From: Prevotellaceae bacterium
Lineage (GTDB): Bacteria > Bacteroidota > Bacteroidia > Bacteroidales > Bacteroidaceae
Length of the DNA stretch: 34,404 bases
Reading direction: 5' to 3'
NCBI GenBank assembly: GCA_029218445.1
Contig: JAQXRI010000143.1
Span: 1 to 34,404 of the forward strand
Part shown: positions 14,963 to 23,421 of the stretch, in pieces
Layout: each line of letters starts with the position of its first letter
How positions within the stretch are numbered: position 1 is the first letter of the stretch
The notes under the pieces: generated by a model
Seen by the model: the letters and a program-made list of their open reading frames with translations, nothing else
The model's database searches: none
Told to the model about the DNA's origin: nothing
Program-made: the position numbers and the translations under genes

Positions 14963-16609
14963 ATGAAAAAAAGTGCTTTGCAGATTGAGAGAGCGGCCTA
15001 TCAGCCAAAGTTGCCGAAGGCTCTTCAGGGTGCAGTAAAGGTGAAGGAGGGAGCTCCTACACAGAGTGTGGATAACCAAGAGGAAATAAAGAAGTTGTTC
15101 CCCAACACTTATGGTATGCCTATCGTGGAGTTTGAGCCAAGCGATGTGGCCAACACTTCAAAGATTAACGTAGGTGTAATTCTCAGCGGTGGACAGGCTC
15201 CTGGCGGACACAATGTCATCACTGGTCTGTTCGACCAAATCAAGCGTCTGAATCCTGAGAACCGCCTGTTCGGCTTTATTTTGGGCCCCGGTGGCTTTGT
15301 TGACCACAACTATAAGGAATTGACCGCTGACATCATCGACGAGTACCGCAACACCGGCGGTTTCGACATGATTGGTTCGGGACGTACCAAGCTGGAGAAG
15401 GTAGAGCAGTTTGAGAAGGGTCTTGAAATTGCACGCGAGCTTAACCTCCAGGCCGTGGTTATCATCGGTGGCGACGACTCAAACACCAACGCTTGCGTAC
15501 TGGCTGAATACTATGCAGCAAAGAACTGCGGCGTGCAGGTGATTGGCTGTCCAAAGACCATCGACGGCGACTTGAAGAACGCCCAAATTGAGACTTCTTT
15601 CGGCTTCGACACTGCCTGCAAGACTTACTCTGAACTTATTGGCAACATCGAGCGCGACTGCAACTCTTCACGCAAATACTGGCACTTCATCAAGGTTATG
15701 GGCCGTTCGGCAAGCCACATCGCACTTGAGTGCGCATTGCAGACTCAGCCTAACATCTGCCTCGTGAGCGAGGAAGTGCAGGCTAAGGACATGACCCTCA
15801 ACCAGATTGTTGACCAGCTTTGCGAGGCTATTGCCTACCGTGCCGCCCAGGGCAACAACTTTGGTACTGTAATCATTCCCGAGGGACTTATCGAGTTCAT
15901 CCCTGCCATCGGCCGTCTTATACAGGAACTCAACGACCTGCTCGCCGCCCATGGCGCCGACTACAAGGACCTCGACAAGGCTGCCCAGCGCGAGTATATC
16001 CTTGCCCACCTTTCAAAGGAGAACGCCGAAACCTTCGCTACTCTGCCTGAAGGCGTGGCACGCCAGCTGTCGCTCGACCGCGACCCACACGGAAACGTAC
16101 AGGTTTCGCTCATCGAGACCGAAAAACTGCTGTCTGAAATGTGCGAGGCACGTTTGGCCGAGTGGAAGAAGGAAGGCAAGTATGTTGGCAAGTTTGCCGC
16201 CCTGCACCACTTCTTCGGTTACGAGGGACGTTGCGCAGCTCCATCAAACTTCGACGCCGACTACTGCTATGCACTGGGTACCAGCGCAGCACAGCTCATT
16301 GCCAACGGCAAGACAGGCTATATGGCCATCGTAAAGAATACTACAGCTCCTGCCGAAGAGTGGGTGGCAGGCGGTGTGCCCATCACCATGATGATGAACA
16401 TGGAACGCCGCAATGGTGAGATGAAGCCTGTTATCCGCAAGGCTCTCGTTGAGCTTGACGGTGCTCCATTCAAGGCTTTCGCAGCCGTACGCGACGAGTG
16501 GGCTAAGGAGACTTCATTCGTTTATCCTGGACCAATCCAGTACTGGGGCCCATCAGTCGTTTGCGACAAGACTACCGTTACATTGGCCTTGGAGCAGCAG
16601 GGTAAATAA
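14963..16609 (+). CDS. pfp: PPi-dependent 6-phosphofructokinase
   Basis: Phosphorylates fructose 6-phosphate to fructose 1,6-bisphosphate with pyrophosphate instead of ATP, reversibly, in the cytoplasm. From the ATG at 14963 it is 548 residues, the size of the long PPi-PFK class; a TTG at 14954 would add three residues. GGQAPGGHN (76-84) is the phosphate-binding loop, GGDDS (169-173) carries the Asp that selects PPi over ATP, and PKTIDGD (197-203) holds the catalytic base. These residues make PPi use a confident call. Codon use looks highly adapted, as in gap, which fits strong expression. Confidence 0.96.
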   Translation: MKKSALQIERAAYQPKLPKALQGAVKVKEGAPTQSVDNQEEIKKLFPNTYGMPIVEFEPSDVANTSKINVGVILSGGQAPGGHNVITGLFDQIKRLNPENRLFGFILGPGGFVDHNYKELTADIIDEYRNTGGFDMIGSGRTKLEKVEQFEKGLEIARELNLQAVVIIGGDDSNTNACVLAEYYAAKNCGVQVIGCPKTIDGDLKNAQIETSFGFDTACKTYSELIGNIERDCNSSRKYWHFIKVMGRSASHIALECALQTQPNICLVSEEVQAKDMTLNQIVDQLCEAIAYRAAQGNNFGTVIIPEGLIEFIPAIGRLIQELNDLLAAHGADYKDLDKAAQREYILAHLSKENAETFATLPEGVARQLSLDRDPHGNVQVSLIETEKLLSEMCEARLAEWKKEGKYVGKFAALHHFFGYEGRCAAPSNFDADYCYALGTSAAQLIANGKTGYMAIVKNTTAPAEEWVAGGVPITMMMNMERRNGEMKPVIRKALVELDGAPFKAFAAVRDEWAKETSFVYPGPIQYWGPSVVCDKTTVTLALEQQGK

Positions 16610-16652
16610 GCTCAACGTTAGGAAGTAACCTAAAGGAACTATAGTAGGTTTC

Positions 16653-16709
16653 AGTTAAGGAGTTAAGTTCTTAACTCCTTAACTCCTTACCTTCTTAACT
16701 CCTTAAAAA
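16653..16709. repeat. TTAACTCCTT palindromic element, copy 1
   Basis: AGTTAAGGAGTTAAG (16653-16667) is a perfect inverted match to 16670-16684 with a two-base spacer, followed by two more TTAACTCCTT-like units. It lies between pfp and the GH25 gene. It shares its arms with the elements at 26886-27047 and 31950-32060 but lacks their core. Confidence 0.8.
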
Positions 16710-16728
16710 ATAATTTAAACTCTTGAAT

Positions 16729-17586
16729 GTGACACCTTCACGTAAACCACGAAAGCGCACCATCAACAGTCCTGTACGTCGGAAAAATCCCAACGTACTG
16801 GTTCGCCTTTTGCAGAAACTGCCGGGATGGGTATGGTGGCTTGGGGGGCTTACCGTGGTGGGGGTGTACATTGCATTCTTCTATTATTTCTTCGTTTCTC
16901 CCTTTGGCTTCCGTTGGAGAGCCCTCTATGGCGACATCTCTTATCCTGAAGGATATGAAATCCACGGCATTGACATTAGCCACTATCAGGGAAACATCGA
17001 CTGGGAGAAACTGCGCAACTACGGCATGATAGAGAAATGCCCCGTGCGCTTTGTCATGATAAAGGCTACTGAAGGAGCCAGCAAGCTCGACTCGAAATTC
17101 AACGACAACTTCTATCAGGCCCGCGAGTATGGATTCATGCGCGGCGCATATCACTTTTGGAGTGTGTATTCGTCGGGCAGGGCACAGGCCGAATATTTCC
17201 TAAAGCACGTGAAACTGGAAGACGGCGACTTGCCTCCAGTGCTCGACGTTGAGCATAAGGCAAAGACGCAAACCGACGAGGAGTTTAAGCAGAGCGTGCT
17301 GACATGGCTAAGGCTTGTAGAAAGGAAGTATGGAGTCAAGCCTATAATCTATACTTACTATAAGTTTAAGCTGAAATACCTCAGCGACCCGGTGTTTGAC
17401 GAATATCCATATTGGATAGCCCACTACTATGTTGACAAGGTGGAGTATAAGGGAAAATGGAAATTCTGGCAGCATACCGACTGCGGCAGACTGCCAGGCA
17501 TTAAGGGTTATGTGGATTTCAACATCTACAATGGCAGCTACTACGACCTCAAGCGTCTTGCCATTGGCCATCAGGACGAAGACTGA
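16729..17586 (+). CDS. Membrane-anchored GH25 (lysozyme-like) family protein
   Basis: GH25 enzymes cleave the MurNAc-GlcNAc bond of peptidoglycan. There is no ATG at the 5' end: the frame can begin at GTG 16729 (285 residues, chosen) or TTG 16723. The N-terminus is basic and proline-rich (about 1-28), followed by one transmembrane helix (about 33-58), so the enzyme domain faces the periplasm as a type II membrane protein. The GH25 domain starts at HGIDISHYQGNIDW, has MIKATEGAS, and the catalytic DxE in PVLDVEH. The C-terminal WQHTDCGRLPGIKGYVDFN block is also typical. Its last 38 bases overlap the convergent prmA gene. Confidence 0.88.
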   Translation: MTPSRKPRKRTINSPVRRKNPNVLVRLLQKLPGWVWWLGGLTVVGVYIAFFYYFFVSPFGFRWRALYGDISYPEGYEIHGIDISHYQGNIDWEKLRNYGMIEKCPVRFVMIKATEGASKLDSKFNDNFYQAREYGFMRGAYHFWSVYSSGRAQAEYFLKHVKLEDGDLPPVLDVEHKAKTQTDEEFKQSVLTWLRLVERKYGVKPIIYTYYKFKLKYLSDPVFDEYPYWIAHYYVDKVEYKGKWKFWQHTDCGRLPGIKGYVDFNIYNGSYYDLKRLAIGHQDED

Positions 17587-18433
17587 GCATTGTCCACTCG
17601 CCGTCGTAGGCCATGCCATCTACCGCCAGCCCCAGCGACTTTGCCTTCGCTTCAAGCACTTCAGCGTCCGACCGGTAGAAGCCGCTGATTAATAGTGCCG
17701 CCCCGGGTTTCATTTTGGTCTTGAATGCCTGCATGTCGGCAAGCAGAATGTTGCGGTTGATGTTGGCCACCACCACGTCAAACGTTTCCTCGATTGTGTC
17801 GAGTACCGACGCGTCGCCCAACAGCGACTGATAGTTCTTGTCAACCCCATTTATCACGGCGTTGTGCCGCGCGTTGTCGGCGCTCCATTCGTCAATGTCG
17901 TAGCCCACGGCCCGCCTTGCCCCGCATTTCAGTGCCACGATGCCCAGTATGCCGGTGCCGCATCCGCAGTCGAGCACTTCTTTTCCGATAAGGTCGGTGT
18001 CGAGCAGTCGGCTCACTATCATTCTTGTAGTCTCGTGTGTGCCGGTGCCGAAGGCCAGTTTTGCGTCTATCTCTACGCTGATGGCCGTGTCGGGCATTTG
18101 TTCCGGCAGGTGGCGTCCATCGTGTATTATGCATCGTCCGTCAACGTCGATGGGCTGAAATCCCTCCTGTTCCCACTGTTCGTTCCAGTCCTTGTATTCA
18201 GCCTCCTTCACGCTGTAGCTTATTTCCACGTCGTCAAAGGGGAAGTCGGCGAGGGCTTCCTTCAGGCTTTCGTCGTCGAACAGGGTGGTCTGTACGTATC
18301 CTTTCAGTCCGTTGTCGGTGTCTTCAAACGTTTCAAAGCCTGCCTCCCCGGCCATTGCCGCCACGAGGTCGCGCGCATCCTGCATCAGGCTTTCGCTGCC
18401 GTTGATTCTGAATTCTACTTCGTAATATTTCAT
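17549..18433 (-). CDS. prmA: Ribosomal protein L11 methyltransferase
   Basis: Uses S-adenosylmethionine to methylate ribosomal protein L11. The start is the ATG at 18433 (MKYYEVEFRI), giving 294 residues, the family length; the open frame extends upstream into the end of nth but without family likeness. The N-terminal substrate-recognition domain (1-100) is followed by the conserved KLAFGTGTHETTRM motif, SAM motif I (VLDCGCGTGILGI), and the VVANINRNIL catalytic-loop motif, then ISGFY. It follows nth by 20 bases and converges on the GH25 gene with a 38-base overlap. Confidence 0.94.
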   Translation of the reverse strand: MKYYEVEFRINGSESLMQDARDLVAAMAGEAGFETFEDTDNGLKGYVQTTLFDDESLKEALADFPFDDVEISYSVKEAEYKDWNEQWEQEGFQPIDVDGRCIIHDGRHLPEQMPDTAISVEIDAKLAFGTGTHETTRMIVSRLLDTDLIGKEVLDCGCGTGILGIVALKCGARRAVGYDIDEWSADNARHNAVINGVDKNYQSLLGDASVLDTIEETFDVVVANINRNILLADMQAFKTKMKPGAALLISGFYRSDAEVLEAKAKSLGLAVDGMAYDGEWTMLSLRPDGQWQDA

Positions 18434-18453
18434 GTCTGCTATGCTGTTGTCTG

Positions 18454-19095
18454 TTAGTTTGCCTTGCTGAAGTTTTTGCACGCCGCTGTTATGGGGCATT
18501 TTTCGCATTCCGGTTTTCTCGACTTGCATATATATCTGCCGTGCAGCAGCAGCCAGTGGTGGGCCACTCCCAGCTCGTCGTTGGCAATGTATTTACTGAG
18601 TCGCTTCTCCACTTTCAGTGGCGTATTGTCGCCTTCGTTCACCAGTCCTATACGATGGCTTACCCTATAGACATGAGTGTCAACGGGCATAGCCCCTTGT
18701 CCGAATGCCACCGAAAGCATTACGTTGGCCGTTTTCCTGCCTACTCCGGGCAGCGATGTCAGCTCGTCGAGGGTTTGCGGAACTTTTCCCTCAAAGCGTT
18801 CGGTAAGCTGACGTGCCATTTCCAGCAAGTGTCTTGACTTGGCGTTGGGATATGAAACGCTTTTTACAAGCATAAATATGTCTTCTTCCTCCGCTTTGGC
18901 CATTGCCTCGGCAGTAGGGTAGTGTCTGAAAAGCTCTGGTGTAACCATGTTCACACGCTTGTCGGTGCATTGTGCGCTGAGCATCACGGCCACCAGCAGT
19001 TGGAACTCGCTGCCAAAGTCGAGCTCCGTAGTAACATGGGGCATCTCTTTTCTGAAATGCTCCAATATTATTTCATATCTCTCCTCACGTTTCAT
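18454..19095 (-). CDS. nth: Endonuclease III
   Basis: Base-excision repair glycosylase/AP lyase for oxidised pyrimidines. The 213-residue protein has the helix-hairpin-helix LPGVGRKTANV with catalytic Lys121, PVDTHVYRV with Asp139, and the C-terminal 4Fe-4S loop with cysteines 190, 197, 200 and 206 (CX6CX2CX5C). Length and motif order match E. coli Nth. It is the upstream gene of the nth-prmA pair. Confidence 0.96.
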   Translation of the reverse strand: MKREERYEIILEHFRKEMPHVTTELDFGSEFQLLVAVMLSAQCTDKRVNMVTPELFRHYPTAEAMAKAEEEDIFMLVKSVSYPNAKSRHLLEMARQLTERFEGKVPQTLDELTSLPGVGRKTANVMLSVAFGQGAMPVDTHVYRVSHRIGLVNEGDNTPLKVEKRLSKYIANDELGVAHHWLLLHGRYICKSRKPECEKCPITAACKNFSKAN

Positions 19096-19152
19096 GTTGT
19101 TCTGTCATTGCTGAAGGAAAGCAAAGAAAAAAGGAAAATTATTCCGTTTTTC

Positions 19153-19184
19153 TTTGCATATTCGAATTTTTATGGTTACCTTTG
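19153..19184 (+). promoter_or_regulatory. Promoter for tRNA-Arg
   Basis: TTTG (19153-19156), 20 bases, then TACCTTTG (19177-19184), a near-perfect Bacteroidetes promoter placed 17 bases before the mature tRNA 5' end. Confidence 0.8.
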
Positions 19185-19201
19185 CACTCACAATTCGTCA
19201 T

Positions 19202-19273
19202 GCGCCCATAGTTTAATGGATAGAATGAAGGATTCCGGTTCCTTTGGTTGGGGTTCGATTCCCCATGGGCGTA
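19202..19273 (+). tRNA. tRNA-Arg (anticodon CCG)
   Basis: Folds as a cloverleaf: acceptor GCGCCCA/TGGGCGT (with G1-U72), D stem GTTT/GAAT, anticodon stem AAGGA/TCCTT around loop TTCCGGT, so the anticodon is CCG (reads CGG), and T arm TGGGG-TTCGATT-CCCCA. A73 is the discriminator. The 3' CCA is not encoded. A T-run at 19283-19289 just downstream, inside the end of bcp, may help end the transcript. Confidence 0.96.
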
Positions 19274-19288
19274 CTGAATTGTCTTTTT

Positions 19289-19753
19289 TTATTTCCCACT
19301 CAGATAATCCAATATCTGCTCGGCGTGAATCTTCGTCTTGATTTCCTTCGGAGTGAATATCTTTTCTATTACGCCTTCCTCGTTGACAAGGTAAGTGGTG
19401 CGCAGTGCGCCCATATACTTCTTGCCGCACATCGACTTCTCGCCCCAAGCGCCAAGCTGTTGCAGCAGTGTGGTGTCAACATCGGCTATCAGAGGGAAGG
19501 GCAGCTCGTACTTATCAATGAATTTCTGGTGGCTTGCAGCCGAGTCCTTGCTTACGCCAATCACGGCATAGCCAGCCTGTGACAGCTCGTCGTAGTGGTC
19601 CTTCAGCGAGCAGGCTTCGGCTGTGCAGCCCGATGTGTTGTCCTTAGGATAAACGTAAAGCACCACTTTCTTACCTGCGAGGCTCTCGCGTGTTATGGCC
19701 TCGCCCTTTTCGTTAAGCCCGAGCATGTCGGGCAGTTTGTCTCCAATGTTCAT
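19289..19753 (-). CDS. bcp: Thioredoxin-dependent thiol peroxidase (Bcp/PrxQ)
   Basis: Reduces hydrogen peroxide and organic peroxides using thioredoxin. The 154-residue protein has PKDNTSGCTAEAC with the peroxidatic Cys43 and the resolving Cys48 five residues later, the arrangement of the BCP/PrxQ subgroup. It has no signal peptide, so it is cytoplasmic. It lies 12 bases behind the tyrosine phosphatase gene and is probably read from the promoter at 20272-20279. It ends 15 bases from the convergent tRNA gene. Confidence 0.95.
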   Translation of the reverse strand: MNIGDKLPDMLGLNEKGEAITRESLAGKKVVLYVYPKDNTSGCTAEACSLKDHYDELSQAGYAVIGVSKDSAASHQKFIDKYELPFPLIADVDTTLLQQLGAWGEKSMCGKKYMGALRTTYLVNEEGVIEKIFTPKEIKTKIHAEQILDYLSGK

Positions 19754-19765
19754 TGTCGTATTTGT

Positions 19766-20254
19766 TTATTGATTGTCATGTTTTGCCAATATGTGGTCTA
19801 TTATTCCCTCGCAAGCGTCTTCAAGCAGTTCGATAACCAGCTCAAAGTCGCGGTCGTTGCCGTAGTAGGGGTCGGGCACGGTTGACTGGCCCTTATGGTG
19901 GCGCAGATAGCGGGATATCATCTCCACCTTATTTATATATGTACTGTCGGGAGCCAGCGATGTTACGGCCCTGTAGTTGTCGTTGTCCATCACTATTATG
20001 CGGTCGAAGCGGCTGAAGTCGTCCTTGCATATCTGTCGGGCACGATGGTCGAAGCGGTAGCCGTGGGCGTGGCCGTGGCATCGCATACGGCTGTCGGGCA
20101 GCTGCCCAACGTGCCATGCACCTATGCCGCACGAGTCTATTTCAAACAGGTGGTCAAGGCCCCGCCTATTTACTTGGGCCTTCATGATGCCGTCGGCAGC
20201 CGGAGAGCGGCATATATTGCCGAGACATACGAAAAGTATTCGTTCTTTCATCAT
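19766..20254 (-). CDS. Low-molecular-weight protein-tyrosine phosphatase
   Basis: Dephosphorylates tyrosine (and sometimes other) phosphoproteins. The P-loop is VCLGNICRSP with nucleophile Cys10 and Arg16, and the general acid is Asp128 in VPDPYYG. At 162 residues it matches the family. Start ATG is 20254, with a second ATG one codon later. The -7 box at 20272-20279 leaves a leader of only about 10 bases. No tyrosine kinase gene is adjacent, so a role in capsule control cannot be claimed from context. Confidence 0.93.
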   Translation of the reverse strand: MMKERILFVCLGNICRSPAADGIMKAQVNRRGLDHLFEIDSCGIGAWHVGQLPDSRMRCHGHAHGYRFDHRARQICKDDFSRFDRIIVMDNDNYRAVTSLAPDSTYINKVEMISRYLRHHKGQSTVPDPYYGNDRDFELVIELLEDACEGIIDHILAKHDNQ

Positions 20255-20271
20255 CTCAGTGTTTTGGATGG

Positions 20272-20279
20272 CAAAGGTA
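20272..20279 (-). promoter_or_regulatory. -7 element for the phosphatase-bcp pair
   Basis: TACCTTTG on the minus strand lies 17 bases upstream of the ATG at 20254. No TTG is seen at the -33 position. Confidence 0.6.
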
Positions 20280-20309
20280 ATAAAAATCTTTTTTATTTGT
20301 GGTCTATGA

Positions 20310-20353
20310 TGAAAAAAAATGGCACTTAGTGTGAAAAAAAATGGCGAAAAGTG
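20310..20353. repeat. Two-copy 22-bp tandem repeat ahead of the lactate permease
   Basis: The unit TGAAAAAAAATGGC-NNNN-AGTG occurs twice head to tail (20310-20331 and 20332-20353); only the four N bases differ. The A8 tracts are two helical turns apart. It ends about 22 bases before the -7 box at 20376-20383, an operator-like position. Confidence 0.8.
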
Positions 20354-20375
20354 TGCCGCACTCGAAAAGTTTTGC

Positions 20376-20383
20376 TAAATTTG
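20376..20383 (+). promoter_or_regulatory. -7 element for the lactate permease gene
   Basis: TAAATTTG matches TAnnTTTG, about 58 bases before the ATG. The -33 region lacks a clear TTG and borders the 22-bp repeats. Confidence 0.6.
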
Positions 20384-20440
20384 CAAAGTGAATTGAATAA
20401 ACAACAAGATTAATACTAATATTTTTTAAAGACTTAAACT

Positions 20441-21934
20441 ATGGACATATTATTGTCGCTCATTCCGATTGCCCTGCTGATAGTTCTCATGGCAGTCATG
20501 AAACAACCGGGAGACAGAAGCAGTCTCATTACCTTGGTTGTAACAGCTCTTATTGCAGTTTTGGGGTTTAACATGTCGGTCCACGACATGTCGTTTGCCT
20601 TCCTCTATGGTGCCACGAAGGCCATTTCGCCTATTCTCATCATCATCCTCATGGCCATTTTCAGCTACAACACCCTGCTGCTCACGGGTAAGATGGAGGT
20701 AATAAAGAGTCAGTTTTCGATGATTTCCACCGACCGCAGCATTCAGGTGCTGTTGCTCACATGGGGTTTCGGAGGCATTCTTGAGGCCATGGCCGGCTTT
20801 GGCACCGCCGTGGCCATTCCGGCGGCCATTCTCATCAGCCTTGGCTACAAACCGGTGTTTTCGGCTGTGGTTTGCCTCATTGCCAACAGTGTGGCCACTA
20901 CGTTTGGGGCAATAGGCACTCCCGTGATTGTGCTTGCCAACGAGACAGGCCTTGACGTAAACACGCTCAGTGCCAACGTGGTGCTGCAGCTGGCGCCGCT
21001 CATGTTCATCATTCCGTTCATTATAGTGTATATGGCCGATAGCCGTAGGCAGGCACTGTTTAAAAACATTGTCCTTTCGGCCGTCACGGGTGTCGTGTCG
21101 CTTGGCGGACAGTATGCCGCGGCAGTGTTTATGGGTGCCGAGTCGCCTGCCATCATAGGCAGCTTGCTTTCGATAATAGTGATAGTCATAGCGGCCAAAT
21201 TCGTCAAGAGCGAGAAGCCGGCCGACGCCAAGCCCATTGCCGTGGGCGAATTGCTCAACGCATGGAGCGTCTATCTGCTCATCCTTTTCCTCGTCATCAT
21301 CACCAGTCCGCTGTTCCCTGCCATTCGTGAGGTGTTGAGCTCGTCGCTCGTCACCACCATCAACTTCCCCGTTGAGAGCATCAAGCCCTACAAGATTACA
21401 TGGCTTACACATGCCGGCTTGCTGCTGTTTGTGGGCACTTTCATTGGCGGACTCATTCAGGGAGCATCGGTGGGAGGCATAATGAAGACGTTATGGAAGA
21501 CGGCACGCTCGCTGAAGGCCACCATCATTACGGTGGTTTGTCTTGTTGGATTCTCGACGGTGATGGACTATGCTGGCATGATTACCGTAATAGCAGGCGG
21601 ACTGGCCACTGCCACCGGCTCGCTCTATCCGTTGTTTGCTCCGCTTGTGGGTGGCATAGGCACGTTTATCACGGGCAGCGACACCTCGGCCAACATCCTG
21701 TTTGGCAAGATGCAGTCAACCGTGGCAGGCCACATCAACGTCAGTCCCGACTGGCTTGCAGCGTCGAACACGGTGGGCGCAACCGGAGGCAAGATAATAT
21801 CGCCGCAAAGCATAGCCATAGCCACATCGGCCTGCAACCTGCAGGGCAAGGAGGGCGAGATACTGAAGCAGTCGCTGCCATGGGCCGTGCTTTATATCGT
21901 GGTAGCGGGAGTAACGGTATTCCTTTTGGTATAA
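20441..21934 (+). CDS. lldP: L-lactate permease
   Basis: LldP-family permeases import lactate (and glycolate) with protons across the inner membrane. The 497-residue protein is hydrophobic throughout with about a dozen membrane spans. Family blocks are visible: WGFGGILEAMAGFGTAVAIPAA, GAIGTPVIVLANETG, a central charged loop (about 248-260), VGFSTVMDYAGM, and near the end FITGSDTSANILFG and SNTVGATGGKIISPQS, all typical of LldP. It is alone on the plus strand, with 22-bp repeats in front and hairpins behind. In a fermenting anaerobe it could also export lactate; direction is not readable. Confidence 0.93.
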   Translation: MDILLSLIPIALLIVLMAVMKQPGDRSSLITLVVTALIAVLGFNMSVHDMSFAFLYGATKAISPILIIILMAIFSYNTLLLTGKMEVIKSQFSMISTDRSIQVLLLTWGFGGILEAMAGFGTAVAIPAAILISLGYKPVFSAVVCLIANSVATTFGAIGTPVIVLANETGLDVNTLSANVVLQLAPLMFIIPFIIVYMADSRRQALFKNIVLSAVTGVVSLGGQYAAAVFMGAESPAIIGSLLSIIVIVIAAKFVKSEKPADAKPIAVGELLNAWSVYLLILFLVIITSPLFPAIREVLSSSLVTTINFPVESIKPYKITWLTHAGLLLFVGTFIGGLIQGASVGGIMKTLWKTARSLKATIITVVCLVGFSTVMDYAGMITVIAGGLATATGSLYPLFAPLVGGIGTFITGSDTSANILFGKMQSTVAGHINVSPDWLAASNTVGATGGKIISPQSIAIATSACNLQGKEGEILKQSLPWAVLYIVVAGVTVFLLV

Positions 21935-21957
21935 TGTAACTCAACGTTAATTCAACG

Positions 21958-22014
21958 AAATTCAACTATCAGTAAAACCGCCGAGTAGGGGCGGTTTTAC
22001 TGATAGTTGGATTT
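21958..22014. terminator. Long perfect hairpin after lldP
   Basis: The arms 21958-21982 and 21990-22014 pair over 25 bases with one G-U and a seven-base loop (GAGTAGG). The core GGCGGTTTTACTGATAGTTG is a perfect 20-bp stem. No immediate U run follows, so it may act with the second hairpin at 22025-22063. Confidence 0.75.
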
Positions 22015-22024
22015 GTAGTTATAA

Positions 22025-22063
22025 AAAAACACCTTGTTTATGGCAGATAAACAAGGTGTTTTT
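22025..22063. terminator. Intrinsic terminator after lldP
   Basis: AAAAACACCTTGTTTA (22025-22040) pairs perfectly over 16 bases with 22048-22063, loop TGGCAGA, ending in a T run. Being A-rich on the left and T-rich on the right it can work in both directions, stopping lldP and the convergent purine permease transcript. Confidence 0.85.
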
Positions 22064-22130
22064 ATTTCGTAAACAAGGTGTTTTTACATTGCAAACAAGT
22101 TGTTTTTATGATGCAAACAAGTTGTTTGCA
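22048..22130. repeat. Four-copy 22-bp tandem repeat
   Basis: Units start at 22048, 22070, 22092 and 22114. The first two contain AAACAAGGTGTTT and the last two AAACAAGTTGTTT; each is itself an inverted repeat. The first unit doubles as the right arm of the terminator hairpin and the last ends one base before the stop codon of the permease gene. Confidence 0.85.
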
Positions 22131-22131
22131 A

Positions 22132-23421
22132 TTATTGCTCAAATATCTTTCCGCTCTTGCGGCGACGGCGTTCCTTCATCATGTCTGACGTGAAGTTAAA
22201 CACGGCGTAGGTTATTACACCTACTACTATGCCGTCGCTGATGCTGCCTATTATCGCCATTACCAGTATTACCAATACCGATGGTATTGCCTCCACGGGG
22301 TCGTTGAGGTTGATGTGCTTAATGGCCGAGAACATCTTGACACTCACTATAAGCAGTATGGCCCCCGTGACAACCGAGGGAATGGCAAGGAACAGGGGCG
22401 AAAGGAAAATGGCCACGAGAAAGCACAGCGACGTGACGGCCGACGTCACTCCCGTGCGTCCGCCTTCGGCCACACCGGCTGCACTCTCAAGATAGCTCGT
22501 GCATGTTGAAGTGCCGAAGACGCCACTGAGCATCGAACTGATGGCGTCGGCCTGAAGAATGCGCGACATGCGCGGAACGCGTCCGTTGGCTTTCGATATG
22601 GTTTGCGACAGCACACCCATTACCGTACCGATGGTGTCGAACATGTCGAGGAACAATATCGACACTACACACACGAGCATGTCGATGGAGAAAATCTCGC
22701 TGCTCCATTCCATCTCGCAGAAGAGGGGCAGGGGAGAGGCCGGCACGCGGGCCACGCTGTCGATGTGGGTAAGACCCATGGGAATGCCTATTATGGTTGT
22801 GGCCACGATGCTGAAGAAGATGGCGCCGCGCACCTTCAGTATTATAAGCACGCCCGACAGCAGGAGGCAGATGGCAAACAGCTGCTTCTCAGGCTCGGTG
22901 ACGATGCTGGCAAGGGAGATGATGGCCGAGCTGGGGTCGGTCAACCCCGCACTCTTCATTCCGAGCGAGGCAAGGAAAAAGCCTACGCCCACGCCTATGG
23001 CACTGCGCAGCGAAATGGGTATGCACTCGACAATGAGCGTGCGCAAGCCCGAAAACGACAGCAGCATGAACAGCACTCCCTCAAGGAAAATGGCCGTAAG
23101 GGCAAAATGCCACGAATAGCCCATGGTGGTGCACACCGTGCCGCTGATGAAGTAGAGAAGGCCTACGCCCGGGGCTACGGCGACGGGCAGCTTGGCGTGC
23201 ATGGCCATTATCATGGTGCTTATCATGCTCACCAAGGCTGTAGCCGTAAACAGGGCCTCGGTGGGGAAAGGGTCGGCTTCGCCTCCAATGCCCACAAACG
23301 CCTTCGGGGCAAGGGCGAGAATGTAAGCCATGACGATAAAGGTACTGAAACCTGCAAATATTTCTGTAGGCAGAGAGTGCTTGCCCCTGCGGAATCCGAA
23401 TAGTTTAGCCAGCATTTTCAT
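22132..23421 (-). CDS. AzgA/PbuG-type purine permease (NCS2 family)
   Basis: Membrane symporter for purine bases, probably guanine/hypoxanthine or adenine. The 429-residue protein begins FGFRRGKHSLPTEIFAGFST and has VMAYILALAPKAF, then the GVGLLYFISGTV segment and the LDMFDTIGTVMGV motif with TSTCTSYLESAAGV, characteristic of the AzgA-like branch. It has about 12 to 14 membrane spans and a basic C-terminal tail (KERRRRKSGK). Its start overlaps the upstream NCS2 gene by 17 bases, so the two transporters are translated together. Confidence 0.9.
   Translation of the reverse strand: MKMLAKLFGFRRGKHSLPTEIFAGFSTFIVMAYILALAPKAFVGIGGEADPFPTEALFTATALVSMISTMIMAMHAKLPVAVAPGVGLLYFISGTVCTTMGYSWHFALTAIFLEGVLFMLLSFSGLRTLIVECIPISLRSAIGVGVGFFLASLGMKSAGLTDPSSAIISLASIVTEPEKQLFAICLLLSGVLIILKVRGAIFFSIVATTIIGIPMGLTHIDSVARVPASPLPLFCEMEWSSEIFSIDMLVCVVSILFLDMFDTIGTVMGVLSQTISKANGRVPRMSRILQADAISSMLSGVFGTSTCTSYLESAAGVAEGGRTGVTSAVTSLCFLVAIFLSPLFLAIPSVVTGAILLIVSVKMFSAIKHINLNDPVEAIPSVLVILVMAIIGSISDGIVVGVITYAVFNFTSDMMKERRRRKSGKIFEQ

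Noticed and set aside
18434..18529. Longer N-terminus for prmA
   Set aside because: The added 32 residues would overlap the end of nth and do not resemble PrmA, which begins with MKYYEVEF here.
22048..22130. Possible CRISPR array
   Set aside because: The 22-bp units are contiguous with no unique spacers, and no cas gene is present.
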